Of a stretch of 42,022 nucleotides of DNA, positions 16,356 to 25,978 are shown piece after piece. The notes below the pieces were generated by a model. It was not told the DNA's origin. It saw nothing but the letters and a program-made list of their open reading frames with translations, and searched no databases. The stretch comes from JAVVXB01 sp036651815. GTDB taxonomy: Bacteria > Bacillota > Clostridia > Christensenellales > CAG-138. The stretch spans positions 1-42,022 of the forward strand of contig JAVVXB010000026.1 in the NCBI GenBank assembly GCA_036651815.1. The letters run 5' to 3'. Each line of letters opens with the position of its first letter. Positions within the stretch are counted from its first letter, which is position 1. Both the position numbers and the translations under genes were made by a program.

Positions 16356-17048
16356 TTACGACAGCAGATCCCCCTGATGTGCAACAAGCGTCGCATCGGT
16401 TACGCCCTGTACGCGCAAAAATTTATCAACAAAGTCTGTCTCGCTATCGCGAATGCGCAGCTCCACCGTCAACTCGATCCCATCCCGCTGGACAGTCTTG
16501 CTCTTAACATGCGCCTTTGGTAGCTGGCGAATCAAGCCCTTGATCTGCTGGCTTGCACGGTCATCAAAGTGTAAAATGAGCAAATACGGCATGCTGTTGT
16601 TGCCTTTGATGCTGGTAATGACCACCATGACCACGCCGATGATCAACGCACCGATTAAGCCCACGTCCACGAAGCCGGCGCCGAGCGCAAGTCCTTCGCC
16701 CACGGCCCAGAACATGAACACCGTATCGATGGGATCTTTGATGGCGGTACGGAAACGCACGATGGACAAAGCGCCTACCATGCCCAACGACAGCGTTAGA
16801 TTTGAGCTGATGAGCATGATGACCATCGATGATACCATGGTCAGCATAATCAGGCTGAGATTGAATGAGCGGGAGTAGACCACGCCCGAAAACGTCTTTT
16901 TATAAATAAAGTACAGAAAACCGCCGATGCCCAGCGAAATCAGCAGCGTCAACACCACCTGCAAAGGGTTCAGCGTACTGCTGAACAGATCACCAATGCT
17001 GAATGCGGTTGCCAGCGGATCAGCCGCGGCAAATAGAATGGGGTTCAT
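16356..17048 (-). CDS. DUF4956 membrane protein
   Basis: A 230-residue membrane protein of the DUF4956 family. There are about four hydrophobic segments (roughly 30-50, 63-85, 105-120, 125-150), with the conserved LSLGMVGALSIVRFRTAIKD stretch (about 86-105) between spans, and a soluble C-terminal domain of about 80 residues rich in beta strands. The function is unproven. The family is repeatedly found beside VTC-domain polyphosphate polymerases and CotH proteins, exactly as here. The ATG at 17048 has GAGGAGG upstream. It follows the VTC gene by 117 bp, which contain a pyrimidine/purine hairpin (17074-17103), and is the last gene of the three-gene cassette. Confidence 0.85.
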   Translation of the reverse strand: MNPILFAAADPLATAFSIGDLFSSTLNPLQVVLTLLISLGIGGFLYFIYKKTFSGVVYSRSFNLSLIMLTMVSSMVIMLISSNLTLSLGMVGALSIVRFRTAIKDPIDTVFMFWAVGEGLALGAGFVDVGLIGALIIGVVMVVITSIKGNNSMPYLLILHFDDRASQQIKGLIRQLPKAHVKSKTVQRDGIELTVELRIRDSETDFVDKFLRVQGVTDATLVAHQGDLLS

Positions 17049-17073
17049 TCGATTACCTCCTCAATCGTCATCC

Positions 17074-17103
17074 TCTTCTTTCTTTTGTAGTTGAGAAAGA
17101 AGA
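17074..17103 (-). repeat. Polypurine/polypyrimidine inverted repeat upstream of DUF4956 gene
   Basis: TCTTCTTTCT (17074-17083) and AGAAAGAAGA (17094-17103) form a 10-bp stem with a 10-nt loop, just upstream of the ribosome binding site. A similar arrangement precedes gyrA (25839-25856). Role unknown. Confidence 0.55.
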
Positions 17104-17165
17104 AAAGAACACAATTCCTTTGGCAAGGCACGTTGCCTGCCGATTCAAATGCAGCCAATACTAAA

Positions 17166-17879
17166 TTAAAACTCATATTGCCGGCAGAAAACGTATTTGC
17201 TTGCTGCCGTATGCTGCGCCGCATCCACCTGCACTAATTCTTGCACGTATAGGGGCAGGCTGGCGTTAAACTTGATCTCTAGGATCATGCAGTTGCGCAA
17301 CGCCCAGACCGGGTAGGTGGGCAAATCCGGATTAAACAGATCGGTGGCACGCATAGCGGTGCGCACGTTTTTATCGAACGTAACGCGCACATCCTCGTAA
17401 GGAAACACAAACGGTTCCCGGGTATAATCCACAAGCACCTTTGGACGAATCCGTTGGGAAGTAAACACGCCATACATATATTGTGCAAAAGGCTCTTGCC
17501 GGCGCATCAGAATCTGGTAATGACCAGCCAGAATCTCATCGCACTCGCCCCGCGAAAGCGTCACGCTGTCTTTTTTGATGTACTGCCCTTCCTTATGCTT
17601 ACGCTCCAGCTTTATCACATCATCCGTAAGATTATAAATCCGAATTCTATATTTGTCACGCGAATCAACACCGTCGACTTTTTCCTCCACGGCAGAATCA
17701 AACGGATCATCAAAATACAGGCTTCGAATATCGTATTCTCCGCCGTTGCGGGAAGCATAGTAGTCCTGTTTTAAACAGGCCTTCAGGCGAGTCGCCATCA
17801 TTTGGTGCTCGCCTTCCGTGATGATATATTTTAGTTCGTGCCGGTAGGGCTTGCCGCTCACCAGCTTTTGGTTTGCCAT
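17166..17879 (-). CDS. VTC-domain polyphosphate polymerase
   Basis: A 237-residue soluble protein with a VTC/CYTH-like tunnel domain of the kind that makes polyphosphate from nucleotide in yeast Vtc4. It has RHELKYII (13-20), IRSLYFDD (about 50-57), RDKYRIRIYN (about 73-82), IKLERKHKEGQYIKK (about 88-102), VLVDYTREPF (about 147-156), RVTFDKNVR and ILEIKFNASLP, the alternating basic and acidic strands expected of the tunnel. There is no membrane span. I chose ATG 17879 because GGGAG lies just upstream and it starts 10 bp after the CotH stop; an upstream ATG at 17915 overlaps that gene. Activity in this bacterial branch is inferred from the family. Confidence 0.88.
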   Translation of the reverse strand: MANQKLVSGKPYRHELKYIITEGEHQMMATRLKACLKQDYYASRNGGEYDIRSLYFDDPFDSAVEEKVDGVDSRDKYRIRIYNLTDDVIKLERKHKEGQYIKKDSVTLSRGECDEILAGHYQILMRRQEPFAQYMYGVFTSQRIRPKVLVDYTREPFVFPYEDVRVTFDKNVRTAMRATDLFNPDLPTYPVWALRNCMILEIKFNASLPLYVQELVQVDAAQHTAASKYVFCRQYEF

Positions 17880-17889
17880 GCTCTCTCCC

Positions 17890-20800
17890 TTACTGTAAGT
17901 TTGACTTTCTGCCAAAGATGCTATTCATATCTGCATCGCTCAGCGAAAAGTAATTCTGCACATATTTGAGGCTGTATTCCTGATAGTTTCTCGCATAGTC
18001 CCGGATGTTATCACAATGGTTCTTCCATGTATCGAAAGTAATATCCTTCCAGAGATCCACGTCGAATACCATCTCTGCCTCAATCCGCTTCTGGCACTCG
18101 TCCACCCGGGCAATGATCTTCTCCGGTGTATAGACGTCGTTGATTAGCAGTGCAACCTTGCGCAGGAACAGTGCCCGAAACTCCGCATTTTTCAAGAGTG
18201 CCCGTATGAGCTTAGTGGACGTGTTCTTGCCCGCTCCATGACCATCCGCGTGGAAGTAACGCGAGTAGAAATCCCGCCGGAAACCGCTTGTGGTTTCATC
18301 GCTATTGTTATCGTTGCGGTTCATGCCCCAACAGAAATCATAGAACAGCCAGCGCCATTTATTATCCAGCTCTGTAGAGCGCCAATACTTAATATTGCCT
18401 GTGTCCGTGTTGCCGACGATGACCTCCGCGGCCGTATAGGCGGCAAAGTTATCCACGTCCATCAGGGAACAGATGTAATCGTAATTGGACTGGTTGCTCA
18501 GATCGTGATCATTGGCCCAATTGACCATCTCCGTATATTCCTTCCAGCCGTTGCCGGCAATGATGCACTTCTCATTGCCATTGCCCATAAGGATATCAAT
18601 GCTTTCCGGATTGGAAATGCCATAATGCTGCGCAACAAAGTGTTTGCTGAGCTTTTCGCGTAGGTTATACACACCCCAATATTTCCCGTTGATGTAGACC
18701 ACCATTTGCCGATAGGCCTGCAGTGAAATATCGCTCTGCGGAGAAAGTTCCAGATTGCCATCCTCCAGCAGGCTGGTGATCACAATATCGCGGATGCGGC
18801 TATAGGTGGCATCCTGCGCACTGGCCCGTAAAACAACCGATTTATAATCCGTATACGGTCGATTAGGGAAGAACGCATGTTCAAAGCGGGAGGTTCCATA
18901 ACCAGATCGAGCAATCAACGACAACCCTTTTTGTTCTTTATTGCGTGAAAACGCGCCAAAGATTCGAATCATGCCATCGCTGGAGAACTCGCTCGCGCCC
19001 GTCTCATCAATCAGGTCAAAGTGTACCGGTCGTTCCCATTGTTTCCAGAAATTGGACTGGATTGCATAATCTGCATTCATACCAGCAGCCAGCGTATACG
19101 CGTTTTCATCCTCATCTGGCGCAACGCCACCAACTGTGCTGCCAACCACATAGATGCCGGTATTGGGATCCCATAGATTCTTCGGGTCGGTCACAAGGCT
19201 CATCACTGGCAACGTATGCTTGTGATTCTGCACCGTACTCTCCCCGGTATCTATAATATAGCTGGCTGTTGCCGTATCGCTGTCAAATAATCCGCCCGCA
19301 AACGCCCGCGCCCGCAAAACTGTCGTTTTGCTGACGGAGATTGGACCGCTGTATGCAGTGGAGCTGGCCGTCGGCGTATTTCCATCGGTGGTATAGGTCA
19401 CCGCCGCCCCCTCGGGTACTTCGATGCTGACTTGTTGTGCGCCCGCATATACCCCGGAAGCAAGACTGATTTTGGGAGTCTTTACATAATCGGGCACACC
19501 GCTACCGTTGGCCGCATTTGGGGTAGGCGTTTCGTAGAACATCAGTTGCGTACCCGTTCTGCCGTAGCTCACATCAGCATGAGCCATCGGTAGCAACAGC
19601 TTATCAAGAATCTCACCTTGCGGCGAAAACAATAGTACAACTTCACCATCCCCGGAAAGGACGAAGTTTGTTTCTAAATTATTTTTTTTTTGTGCGTCGG
19701 TCACGTTTTTACCAGACGCCAACACGACCAGATATTCGCCAGTATCGATGGAAACATCCGGAAAAATCCACTTGGCTGGATTATTGGCGTTATTGCTCAA
19801 CGCATACCCCAGCAGATTGATTGGCTGACCGCTCCGGTTGTTGATTTCAATCCAATCGTAGTACTCCTGATCCGGTTGTTTCAGTGTCGAATAGTTGGCA
19901 TTGAGCGCTTCGGACAGCACCAGCTCGCCAGTCCCAAACGTCTGCGTTGCCTGAAAAGCCTTCAGTCCGGCAGAATTGTTGAGATATCCGGGCGTTGGCT
20001 GGGCAGTTGTAGAAAACTCACCCGTCCCATCCGGATTGCGCGCGAAGCTGATGTCCGTATCGGCGCGCGTATAGTCATATTTATCCAAAATACGCCCCTG
20101 CGGCGTGGAGAACACAATGCTCTCCTGATAAGCGGCGAGTCCAAACGGTGCTTCGATCTGCGTTGCCCCCTCCGGTGTTTCTCGCCCACTGCAGAAAATC
20201 AGCAATACGCCGTTGGCTTCGATCATCGTTCCCTTGGGCAGGATATATTTAAGCGGCTGCGCAGTACTATCCGAAATGCCATACCCCGAAAGATCCAAGG
20301 CATTTCCTGTGGTATTATATAATTCAATCCAGTCACAATAAGTGCCGTCCGGTCCAACGATGGTGGACGCATTCGATGGCATAAATTCGTTGATCAACAC
20401 CCCGATGGACTCATCCGCGGTGGCTGACAGCGTGGCCAGATAAGATGCAACACCCTCCGCCGTATTCGGATAACCGGGACTCGGCTGCATAGAAGACCAA
20501 TTGCTGCTGTTGCCTGAGTCTCTGCCAAGGGACAACCCCGCGTCTACGCTCCGCAGCTTAACACTATCGATGACCGTACCCGTCACGGTGGACAGCAATA
20601 CGTCATCGGTCGCGGAGATGCGAAAGCCCGCGTGCATTTTGCCACGATCCGGTTCTCCACTGCAAAACACGATTACGTAGCCATCTGGTTCAATGACCGT
20701 ATTTTTAGGGAATGTCCATTTCGCTGCGCTGAGCAGATCGTCGGACAATCCATATCCCGCGATATCAAGTGCTTTATCAGTTGCATTGTGGATTTCCACC

Positions 20801-21012
20801 CAATCTGGAAAATCACCCGTTTCATCCGCCACAGCACCCTTGTTGCTGGACATCACCTCATTAATCTGAACCATGGCGCCAGACGTCGTATTATTTTTCG
20901 TTCCGCTACTACATTTTGTCAGATACAAAACCAATGCAATGACGCAAACCACCAGCAGTAACATTGCCAACGATTTGCGCGCAGCAGACGATCTTCTTCT
21001 CCTTTTAGCCAA
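17890..21012 (-). CDS. Secreted/anchored CotH-kinase protein with three lamin-tail domains
   Basis: A 1040-residue protein. A basic start is followed by a membrane span (about 13-30), then three lamin-tail domains (about 45-130, 205-290, 360-445), each opening with a strand such as INEVMSSN or INEFMPSN and containing DWVEIHN or DWIELYN. Next comes a chitobiase C-terminal-like domain (about 513-590, YTTDGNTPT) and a CotH domain to the C-terminus (YWGVYNLREK near 775, WLFYDFCWGMN near 890). CotH domains are atypical protein kinases; here the domain would face outside. The start is TTG at 21012, with AGGAG seven bases upstream. It leads the VTC-DUF4956 cassette, 216 bp after the HAD gene. The substrate is unknown. 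Confidence 0.9.
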   Translation of the reverse strand: MAKRRRRSSAARKSLAMLLLVVCVIALVLYLTKCSSGTKNNTTSGAMVQINEVMSSNKGAVADETGDFPDWVEIHNATDKALDIAGYGLSDDLLSAAKWTFPKNTVIEPDGYVIVFCSGEPDRGKMHAGFRISATDDVLLSTVTGTVIDSVKLRSVDAGLSLGRDSGNSSNWSSMQPSPGYPNTAEGVASYLATLSATADESIGVLINEFMPSNASTIVGPDGTYCDWIELYNTTGNALDLSGYGISDSTAQPLKYILPKGTMIEANGVLLIFCSGRETPEGATQIEAPFGLAAYQESIVFSTPQGRILDKYDYTRADTDISFARNPDGTGEFSTTAQPTPGYLNNSAGLKAFQATQTFGTGELVLSEALNANYSTLKQPDQEYYDWIEINNRSGQPINLLGYALSNNANNPAKWIFPDVSIDTGEYLVVLASGKNVTDAQKKNNLETNFVLSGDGEVVLLFSPQGEILDKLLLPMAHADVSYGRTGTQLMFYETPTPNAANGSGVPDYVKTPKISLASGVYAGAQQVSIEVPEGAAVTYTTDGNTPTASSTAYSGPISVSKTTVLRARAFAGGLFDSDTATASYIIDTGESTVQNHKHTLPVMSLVTDPKNLWDPNTGIYVVGSTVGGVAPDEDENAYTLAAGMNADYAIQSNFWKQWERPVHFDLIDETGASEFSSDGMIRIFGAFSRNKEQKGLSLIARSGYGTSRFEHAFFPNRPYTDYKSVVLRASAQDATYSRIRDIVITSLLEDGNLELSPQSDISLQAYRQMVVYINGKYWGVYNLREKLSKHFVAQHYGISNPESIDILMGNGNEKCIIAGNGWKEYTEMVNWANDHDLSNQSNYDYICSLMDVDNFAAYTAAEVIVGNTDTGNIKYWRSTELDNKWRWLFYDFCWGMNRNDNNSDETTSGFRRDFYSRYFHADGHGAGKNTSTKLIRALLKNAEFRALFLRKVALLINDVYTPEKIIARVDECQKRIEAEMVFDVDLWKDITFDTWKNHCDNIRDYARNYQEYSLKYVQNYFSLSDADMNSIFGRKSNLQ

Positions 21013-21228
21013 ACTAGCTCTCCTTTGCCGGAAAACGCTCTGTTTTCCCGGATTACAATCGGTGTACCCGCAAAGCTGTGCTTTGTCAACCTGCCATCAA
21101 AAATGGCTAAACGCTGAGCTACCCAAGCAGCAAGCAACGTTCGCCTACTTTTTCTGCATGTTTTACCGGATACAGTTTACCACAGGGTCGCGGGACTGCC
21201 TAGCTTTCAGCCGGAATATTCACATATC

Positions 21229-21906
21229 CTACACAATCGCCGTCATCAGGTAATCACGCGCATCGTCTAGACAAGCGCAGATTTTATGACTTAATCTTCG
21301 AATTTCATCATCCGGCGGAATAATATCCGGAACCATGATGGCCATCATGCCGGCGCTCTGCGCTGACCGCATCCCCGCGAACGAATCCTCTAGCGCATAT
21401 GCATCTTCCGGTGCAACGCCGAGCAGTGCGCAGGCTTTTTGATAGATTTCCGGATATGGTTTCGCGTTTGTAATATCGTCCGCGCTAACAATCTGATCGA
21501 AATACGAAAGCAATCCGGCCGTCTCCAATTGTTCATCAATGTACGCCCGGGTGTTGGACGATGCAAGCGCCAAGGGGCAACCGATTTGCTTGAGTTCACG
21601 CAGAATTTCAACCGCGCCTGGTTTTGTGGGAACGCCGCCGGATTCCATATACTGGCGATAAATCGCCAGCATCCGTCCAAGCGTACGCTGATAATCAAAT
21701 CCCGTACCATCATACCGCCGGTTGATGCTTTCGCGCATCTCACGTTCGCTTCTCCCGATGGCTGCAAGGAACAAATCCTCATGATATTGCTGTTCTTCCT
21801 CCGTCAGCGCCTGCTTCCAGCAATCCAGTAACAGTCGCTCGGAATCGAGCAGCACGCCATCCATATCAAATACCACTGCGTTTCGCAAATGTTCCATCCT
21901 CTTCAT
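21229..21906 (-). CDS. HAD-superfamily phosphatase (beta-phosphoglucomutase-like)
   Basis: A 225-residue HAD hydrolase, subfamily IA with a helical cap. It has FDMDGVLLDS (13-22, nucleophile D14 and acid D16), LASSNT (about 114-119), the lysine in NAKPYPEIY (about 146-154) and EDSFAGMRSAQSAGM (about 170-184, metal-binding). It probably acts on a sugar phosphate or another small phosphomonoester; the substrate cannot be read. It overlaps the cca gene by about 40 bp, so it is part of the recF-gyrase operon. ATG 21906 and ATG 21897 are both possible starts; neither has a clean ribosome site, consistent with coupled translation. Confidence 0.85.
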   Translation of the reverse strand: MKRMEHLRNAVVFDMDGVLLDSERLLLDCWKQALTEEEQQYHEDLFLAAIGRSEREMRESINRRYDGTGFDYQRTLGRMLAIYRQYMESGGVPTKPGAVEILRELKQIGCPLALASSNTRAYIDEQLETAGLLSYFDQIVSADDITNAKPYPEIYQKACALLGVAPEDAYALEDSFAGMRSAQSAGMMAIMVPDIIPPDDEIRRLSHKICACLDDARDYLMTAIV

Positions 21907-23284
21907 TCATTAGTTTGTAGTCATGCATGCGCTTTTTCAGACATTCCGGCGTATTGTCCGCCGGATGACGGGCACAGTGCGCGAACAACCGTCGTTTGAT
22001 ACGGCCCACCGCCTTGCCGGATGAAATATCCAGCTCCGCCATGATATCCGTACCCGTGACCGTAACCTCGTTCTCTGAAAACGGCGTGCCATCAAGCTGC
22101 ATCTGTTCAAAAAGCGTACGCCACCGGACGCATACATAATTGGGTTCATACCCACAGCCAATGATATCCGCCTCTCGCATGCAGATCATATCCCGGGTCA
22201 TATCCCTGCCCCATTCGGCAAATTTTACCCGTAATGTCCCTTCTCTGGCCGTGTTTTGCACATCAAACATATGTTCCCGCACAAGCTTGCATACCTGTGC
22301 GCAGATCGCCTTCGGATAGCGCAAATCAAAGAGGATGCGGCGGGTAATGCGTGCGCTGTACTGGTCGTGGTCATACAGGTTTCCATTTTCTGCGCGGCAT
22401 TGCGGTTTCCCAATATCGTGCAGCAGTCCGGCAAGCCGCAGCGTCAGCACCGGCGGCATGGCGGCGCAAGCATGGAATAGATGCTCCTGCACATCATATC
22501 GATGCGTATTCGACCGCTGCTGTACGCCCCGCGCTTGTGCAACCTCCGGAATCAGCGCATGCCAAACGTTCAATCCGTCCAGCAGTCGCAATCCGCGCAG
22601 CACGCTCCGTAGCTCGTCCCGCCCCAATGCCGGATATCGCCCATCACAAAGTAAAATTCTATTGAATTCAGCCTGCCTGCGTTCCACCGCGATCTGCGTC
22701 AGCTGTTCCGCGTTGCGCAGAGCAGCCGCCCATGTGTCTTGATCCAGTTCAAATCCTAATTGGCACGCAAACCGCACAAGCCGCAGTACGCGCAGCGCAT
22801 CGGAACGCAAAATATCATCCGGCTTGATGCTGGTTGTGCGCAAAAGCCCCTTTTCCAAATCCCGCAGCCCGCCCGTAGGATCCCGCACTTCTCCATTCAG
22901 CAAATCCGCATACAGCGCATTGACCGAAAAGTCACGCCGAATCGCGTCCATTTCAAGAGTACCGCCAAATTCCACAAAGTCCGGCCGATGTGCGCCTCCG
23001 TTTTGATAGCACTCCGCACGAAACGTGGTATGTTCCACGCATGCGTCCGCCGTGTGCAGCTCTACTGTGCCGAACTCCGCAGCCTTGGGAATGACGCGCA
23101 CCGGCGTATCAGCGCACAACGCAACCAGTGCTTCCGGTGTTAAACGGGAGCAGATGTCCACGTCCGCCGGCGGAATTCCAAGCAACGTGTTACGCACCAG
23201 CCCGCCAACAGCATAAACCGGCACGCCCGCGTCCGAAAAGACGCGGGCGATGCTGGTTAGATTTTCAGGGATGTGTATCGTCAT
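21866..23284 (-). CDS. cca: CCA tRNA nucleotidyltransferase with HD domain
   Basis: A 472-residue class II tRNA nucleotidyltransferase that adds or repairs the 3' CCA of tRNA. The head has VGGLVRN (26-32) and the metal pair DVD (41-43). RRDFSVNAL (about 114-122) and the RNA-binding neck follow, then an HD domain with LLHDIGKP (about 287-294). Bacterial poly(A) polymerases share this fold; the HD domain, neck motifs and lack of a second candidate favour the CCA enzyme. The ATG at 23284 is 3 bp after the gyrA stop, so it is translated from the same message. A gyrA-cca linkage is not usual. Confidence 0.88.
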   Translation of the reverse strand: MTIHIPENLTSIARVFSDAGVPVYAVGGLVRNTLLGIPPADVDICSRLTPEALVALCADTPVRVIPKAAEFGTVELHTADACVEHTTFRAECYQNGGAHRPDFVEFGGTLEMDAIRRDFSVNALYADLLNGEVRDPTGGLRDLEKGLLRTTSIKPDDILRSDALRVLRLVRFACQLGFELDQDTWAAALRNAEQLTQIAVERRQAEFNRILLCDGRYPALGRDELRSVLRGLRLLDGLNVWHALIPEVAQARGVQQRSNTHRYDVQEHLFHACAAMPPVLTLRLAGLLHDIGKPQCRAENGNLYDHDQYSARITRRILFDLRYPKAICAQVCKLVREHMFDVQNTAREGTLRVKFAEWGRDMTRDMICMREADIIGCGYEPNYVCVRWRTLFEQMQLDGTPFSENEVTVTGTDIMAELDISSGKAVGRIKRRLFAHCARHPADNTPECLKKRMHDYKLMNEEDGTFAKRSGI

Positions 23285-23287
23285 TGG

Positions 23288-25819
23288 TTATTCTTCGGTT
23301 TCTATTTCGATGGTTCCTTCTGCAACGGTTTCATCCGCCAGAATTTCTCCTGCGATTTCCTCTTCCTCGGATTCCTCCTGGTGGGGAATGACAGCCACGG
23401 ATGCAATCTTCGTTCCCTCATCCACACGCATTAACCGTACACCCTGCGTATTGCGGGAGATGATCGATACCTGCTCAAGCGGCATGCGCATGAGCGTACC
23501 GTCATCGCGGATCAACATCAAATCCTGACCCTCCGTGGTCATCTTGAGGCATTCCAGATCGCCGGTCTTGTCCGTCAGTGCCATGGCCAACACGCCCTTG
23601 CCGCCTCTACGCTGCAGCGGATATTGGTCTTCCGGCGTGCGTTTACCCATGCCGTTGGCGGTGACGGTCAACACATTGCCGTCGGGCACCACCTTGACCA
23701 TATCCACAACCACGTCCCCGCCATCCAGATTGATCGACCGCACACCGGTGGATACGCGGCCCATGGCGCGCACGTCCGCTTCCGCAAACCGGATGCATTT
23801 ACCCTTTTGGGAAGCAATGAGGAATTCATCGCTGCCACTGCTATGTTCTACCGCCATCAGCTCGTCTCCCTCGCGCAGGTTCTGGGCGATAAGTCCACCC
23901 TTGCGAATGTTGGCAAAATCGCTCAGCGGGGTCTTTTTAATGACACCCTGCCGCGTTGCCATGACCAGATAGCCATCCTCCGCCGACCTTGCTACAGGGA
24001 ACATTGCGGTAACCTTCTCGCCCGTTTGTAGCTGCAGAAGGTTCACAATCGGCAAGCCCTTGGCGTTGCGTCCAGACTCCGGAATGGCATAGCACTTGAT
24101 CTTAAACGCCCGGCCAAAGTTGGTAAAGAACATGATATGGCTGTGGGTGCTGGTCACAAAGATGCGCTCCACAAAATCCTCATCATGCGTACCTTGACCC
24201 ATGACGCCGCGTCCGCCGCGGTGCTGCGCACGGTAGGTATCCGGACTTAAGCGCTTGATGTAGCCAAAGTGCGTCATGGTGACGGCCATGTCCTCTTCCT
24301 GAATGACGTCATCGAGATCGATATCGTCGAGCATTTGTGTAATCTCCGTGCGTCTGGCATCGTTATACCGTTCCTTAACGACGAGCGCTTCATCCTTAAT
24401 GATGGAAAGTAGCTGCTGCTCGTTTGCAAGTATGCCTTCGAGATACGCCACACGCTCACGCAACTGCCGGTCTTCCTCCATAATCTTATCGCGTTCGAGG
24501 CCTGTGATACGCTGCAGCCGCATATCCAAAATCGCCTGTGCCTGCCGTTCGGACAAGCTAAACCGCACGATCAGCTTTTCCTTTGCTTCCGGTGGATTGG
24601 CACTCTTTTTGATGAGATCGATAATCTCGTCGATATGATCCAACGCGATGACCAAACCTTCTAAAATATGAAGGCGCTCCATCGCACGGTTCAGTTCGTA
24701 CTTGGTGCGGCGAGTGACAACAGATTTCTGATGCTCCAAGTAATAGTAGAGAATATCGCGTAGGCACAGAACCTTTGGTTCGCCGTCCACCAGTGCAAGC
24801 ATGATGGCACCGAAGGTCGCCTGCATATCGGTATGCTTATAGAGCTGATTGAGAATAACGCTGGCGTTTACATCTTTTTTCAGTTCGATGACAACGCGCA
24901 TGCCGGTACGGTCGGTTTCATCCCGCAGATCCGAGATGCCTTCCAGTTTTTTCTCATGCACCAGCTCCGCAATGCGTTCCACGAGGCGCGCTTTGTTGAC
25001 CTGATAGGGAATTTCTGTAATGATAATACGGCTCTTGTTGGCGCCGTACTGCTCGATCTCTGCGCGGGCGCGCACCACAATGCGGCCGCGGCCAGTGCGG
25101 TAAGCGCTGGCAATTCCCTGCATACCCATGATGATACCGCCGGTCGGAAAATCCGGACCCGGAATATACTGCATCAGCTCATCGCAGGTAATGTCGGGAT
25201 TGTCGATCATGGCGCAGAGGCCATCGATGGTCTCGCCTAGGTTATGGGGCGGAATATTGGTGGCCATTCCGACGGCGATGCCACCCGAACCATTGACGAG
25301 AATATTCGGGTATCGGCTCGGCAGCACGGAGGGCTGCATAAGCGTCTCATCGAAGTTTGGCATAAAATCGACAGTGTCCTTATCCAGATCGGCAATCATC
25401 TCCGTAGCCATCTTGCTAAGCCGCGCCTCCGTATAACGCATGGCCGCCGCACCGTCGCCATCGACGCTGCCAAAGTTGCCGTGACCCTCCACAAGCATAT
25501 AGCGCGTGGAGAAATCCTGTGCCAGACGCACCATCGCGTCGTAAACGGAGGTATCACCATGGGGATGGAATTTGCCGAGACAGTCGCCAACGATACGCGC
25601 GCTCTTCCGAAACGGCTTGTCGGGCTGTAATCCCAGCTCATCCATGGAGTACAGGATGCGCCGGTGAACAGGCTTCAATCCATCGCGCACGTCCGGCAGC
25701 GCTCTGTTAATGATGACCGCCATGGCATAGGCGATAAAGCTTGTTTTCATCTCGTTTTCCAGCGGAACGCGAATGATCCGGTTTGTGGTAACAGTTGGTT
25801 TGATTGTATTTTCGCTCAT
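23288..25819 (-). CDS. gyrA: DNA gyrase subunit A
   Basis: An 843-residue GyrA. It has the quinolone-region sequence HPHGDTSVYDAM (85-96, with Thr90 at the E. coli Ser83 position), catalytic Tyr129 in MRYTEARLS, and a beta-pinwheel C-terminal domain with the GyrA box QRRGGKG near residue 735, which separates it from ParC. The protein ends in an acidic tail (EESEEEE onward, from about 810). The ATG at 25819 is preceded by AGAGGAG. A 159-bp spacer separates it from gyrB and contains a short hairpin (25839-25856). As in many Gram-positives, Thr at position 90 is a natural state and not evidence for resistance. Confidence 0.98.
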   Translation of the reverse strand: MSENTIKPTVTTNRIIRVPLENEMKTSFIAYAMAVIINRALPDVRDGLKPVHRRILYSMDELGLQPDKPFRKSARIVGDCLGKFHPHGDTSVYDAMVRLAQDFSTRYMLVEGHGNFGSVDGDGAAAMRYTEARLSKMATEMIADLDKDTVDFMPNFDETLMQPSVLPSRYPNILVNGSGGIAVGMATNIPPHNLGETIDGLCAMIDNPDITCDELMQYIPGPDFPTGGIIMGMQGIASAYRTGRGRIVVRARAEIEQYGANKSRIIITEIPYQVNKARLVERIAELVHEKKLEGISDLRDETDRTGMRVVIELKKDVNASVILNQLYKHTDMQATFGAIMLALVDGEPKVLCLRDILYYYLEHQKSVVTRRTKYELNRAMERLHILEGLVIALDHIDEIIDLIKKSANPPEAKEKLIVRFSLSERQAQAILDMRLQRITGLERDKIMEEDRQLRERVAYLEGILANEQQLLSIIKDEALVVKERYNDARRTEITQMLDDIDLDDVIQEEDMAVTMTHFGYIKRLSPDTYRAQHRGGRGVMGQGTHDEDFVERIFVTSTHSHIMFFTNFGRAFKIKCYAIPESGRNAKGLPIVNLLQLQTGEKVTAMFPVARSAEDGYLVMATRQGVIKKTPLSDFANIRKGGLIAQNLREGDELMAVEHSSGSDEFLIASQKGKCIRFAEADVRAMGRVSTGVRSINLDGGDVVVDMVKVVPDGNVLTVTANGMGKRTPEDQYPLQRRGGKGVLAMALTDKTGDLECLKMTTEGQDLMLIRDDGTLMRMPLEQVSIISRNTQGVRLMRVDEGTKIASVAVIPHQEESEEEEIAGEILADETVAEGTIEIETEE

Positions 25820-25838
25820 TGCTACTCCTCTCTTCTTT

Positions 25839-25856
25839 TTCTTTCCTAAGAAAGAA
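25839..25856 (-). repeat. Hairpin upstream of gyrA
   Basis: TTCTTTC (25839-25845) and GAAAGAA (25850-25856) form a small stem with a CTAA loop, directly upstream of the gyrA ribosome site. The surrounding stretch (about 25830-25900) resembles the region upstream of the DUF4956 gene. Confidence 0.4.
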
Positions 25857-25978
25857 CCTGAAGCAAAAAGAAAGTCCTATGGGGTTCTGCCTGCCTGCCG
25901 ACCTTGATTTGCGCTGGTTGCGCCGGCACGCTGCTGTGCGTCTGATTCGTCTGATAATTTGGGATACCGTGCCGCAGA

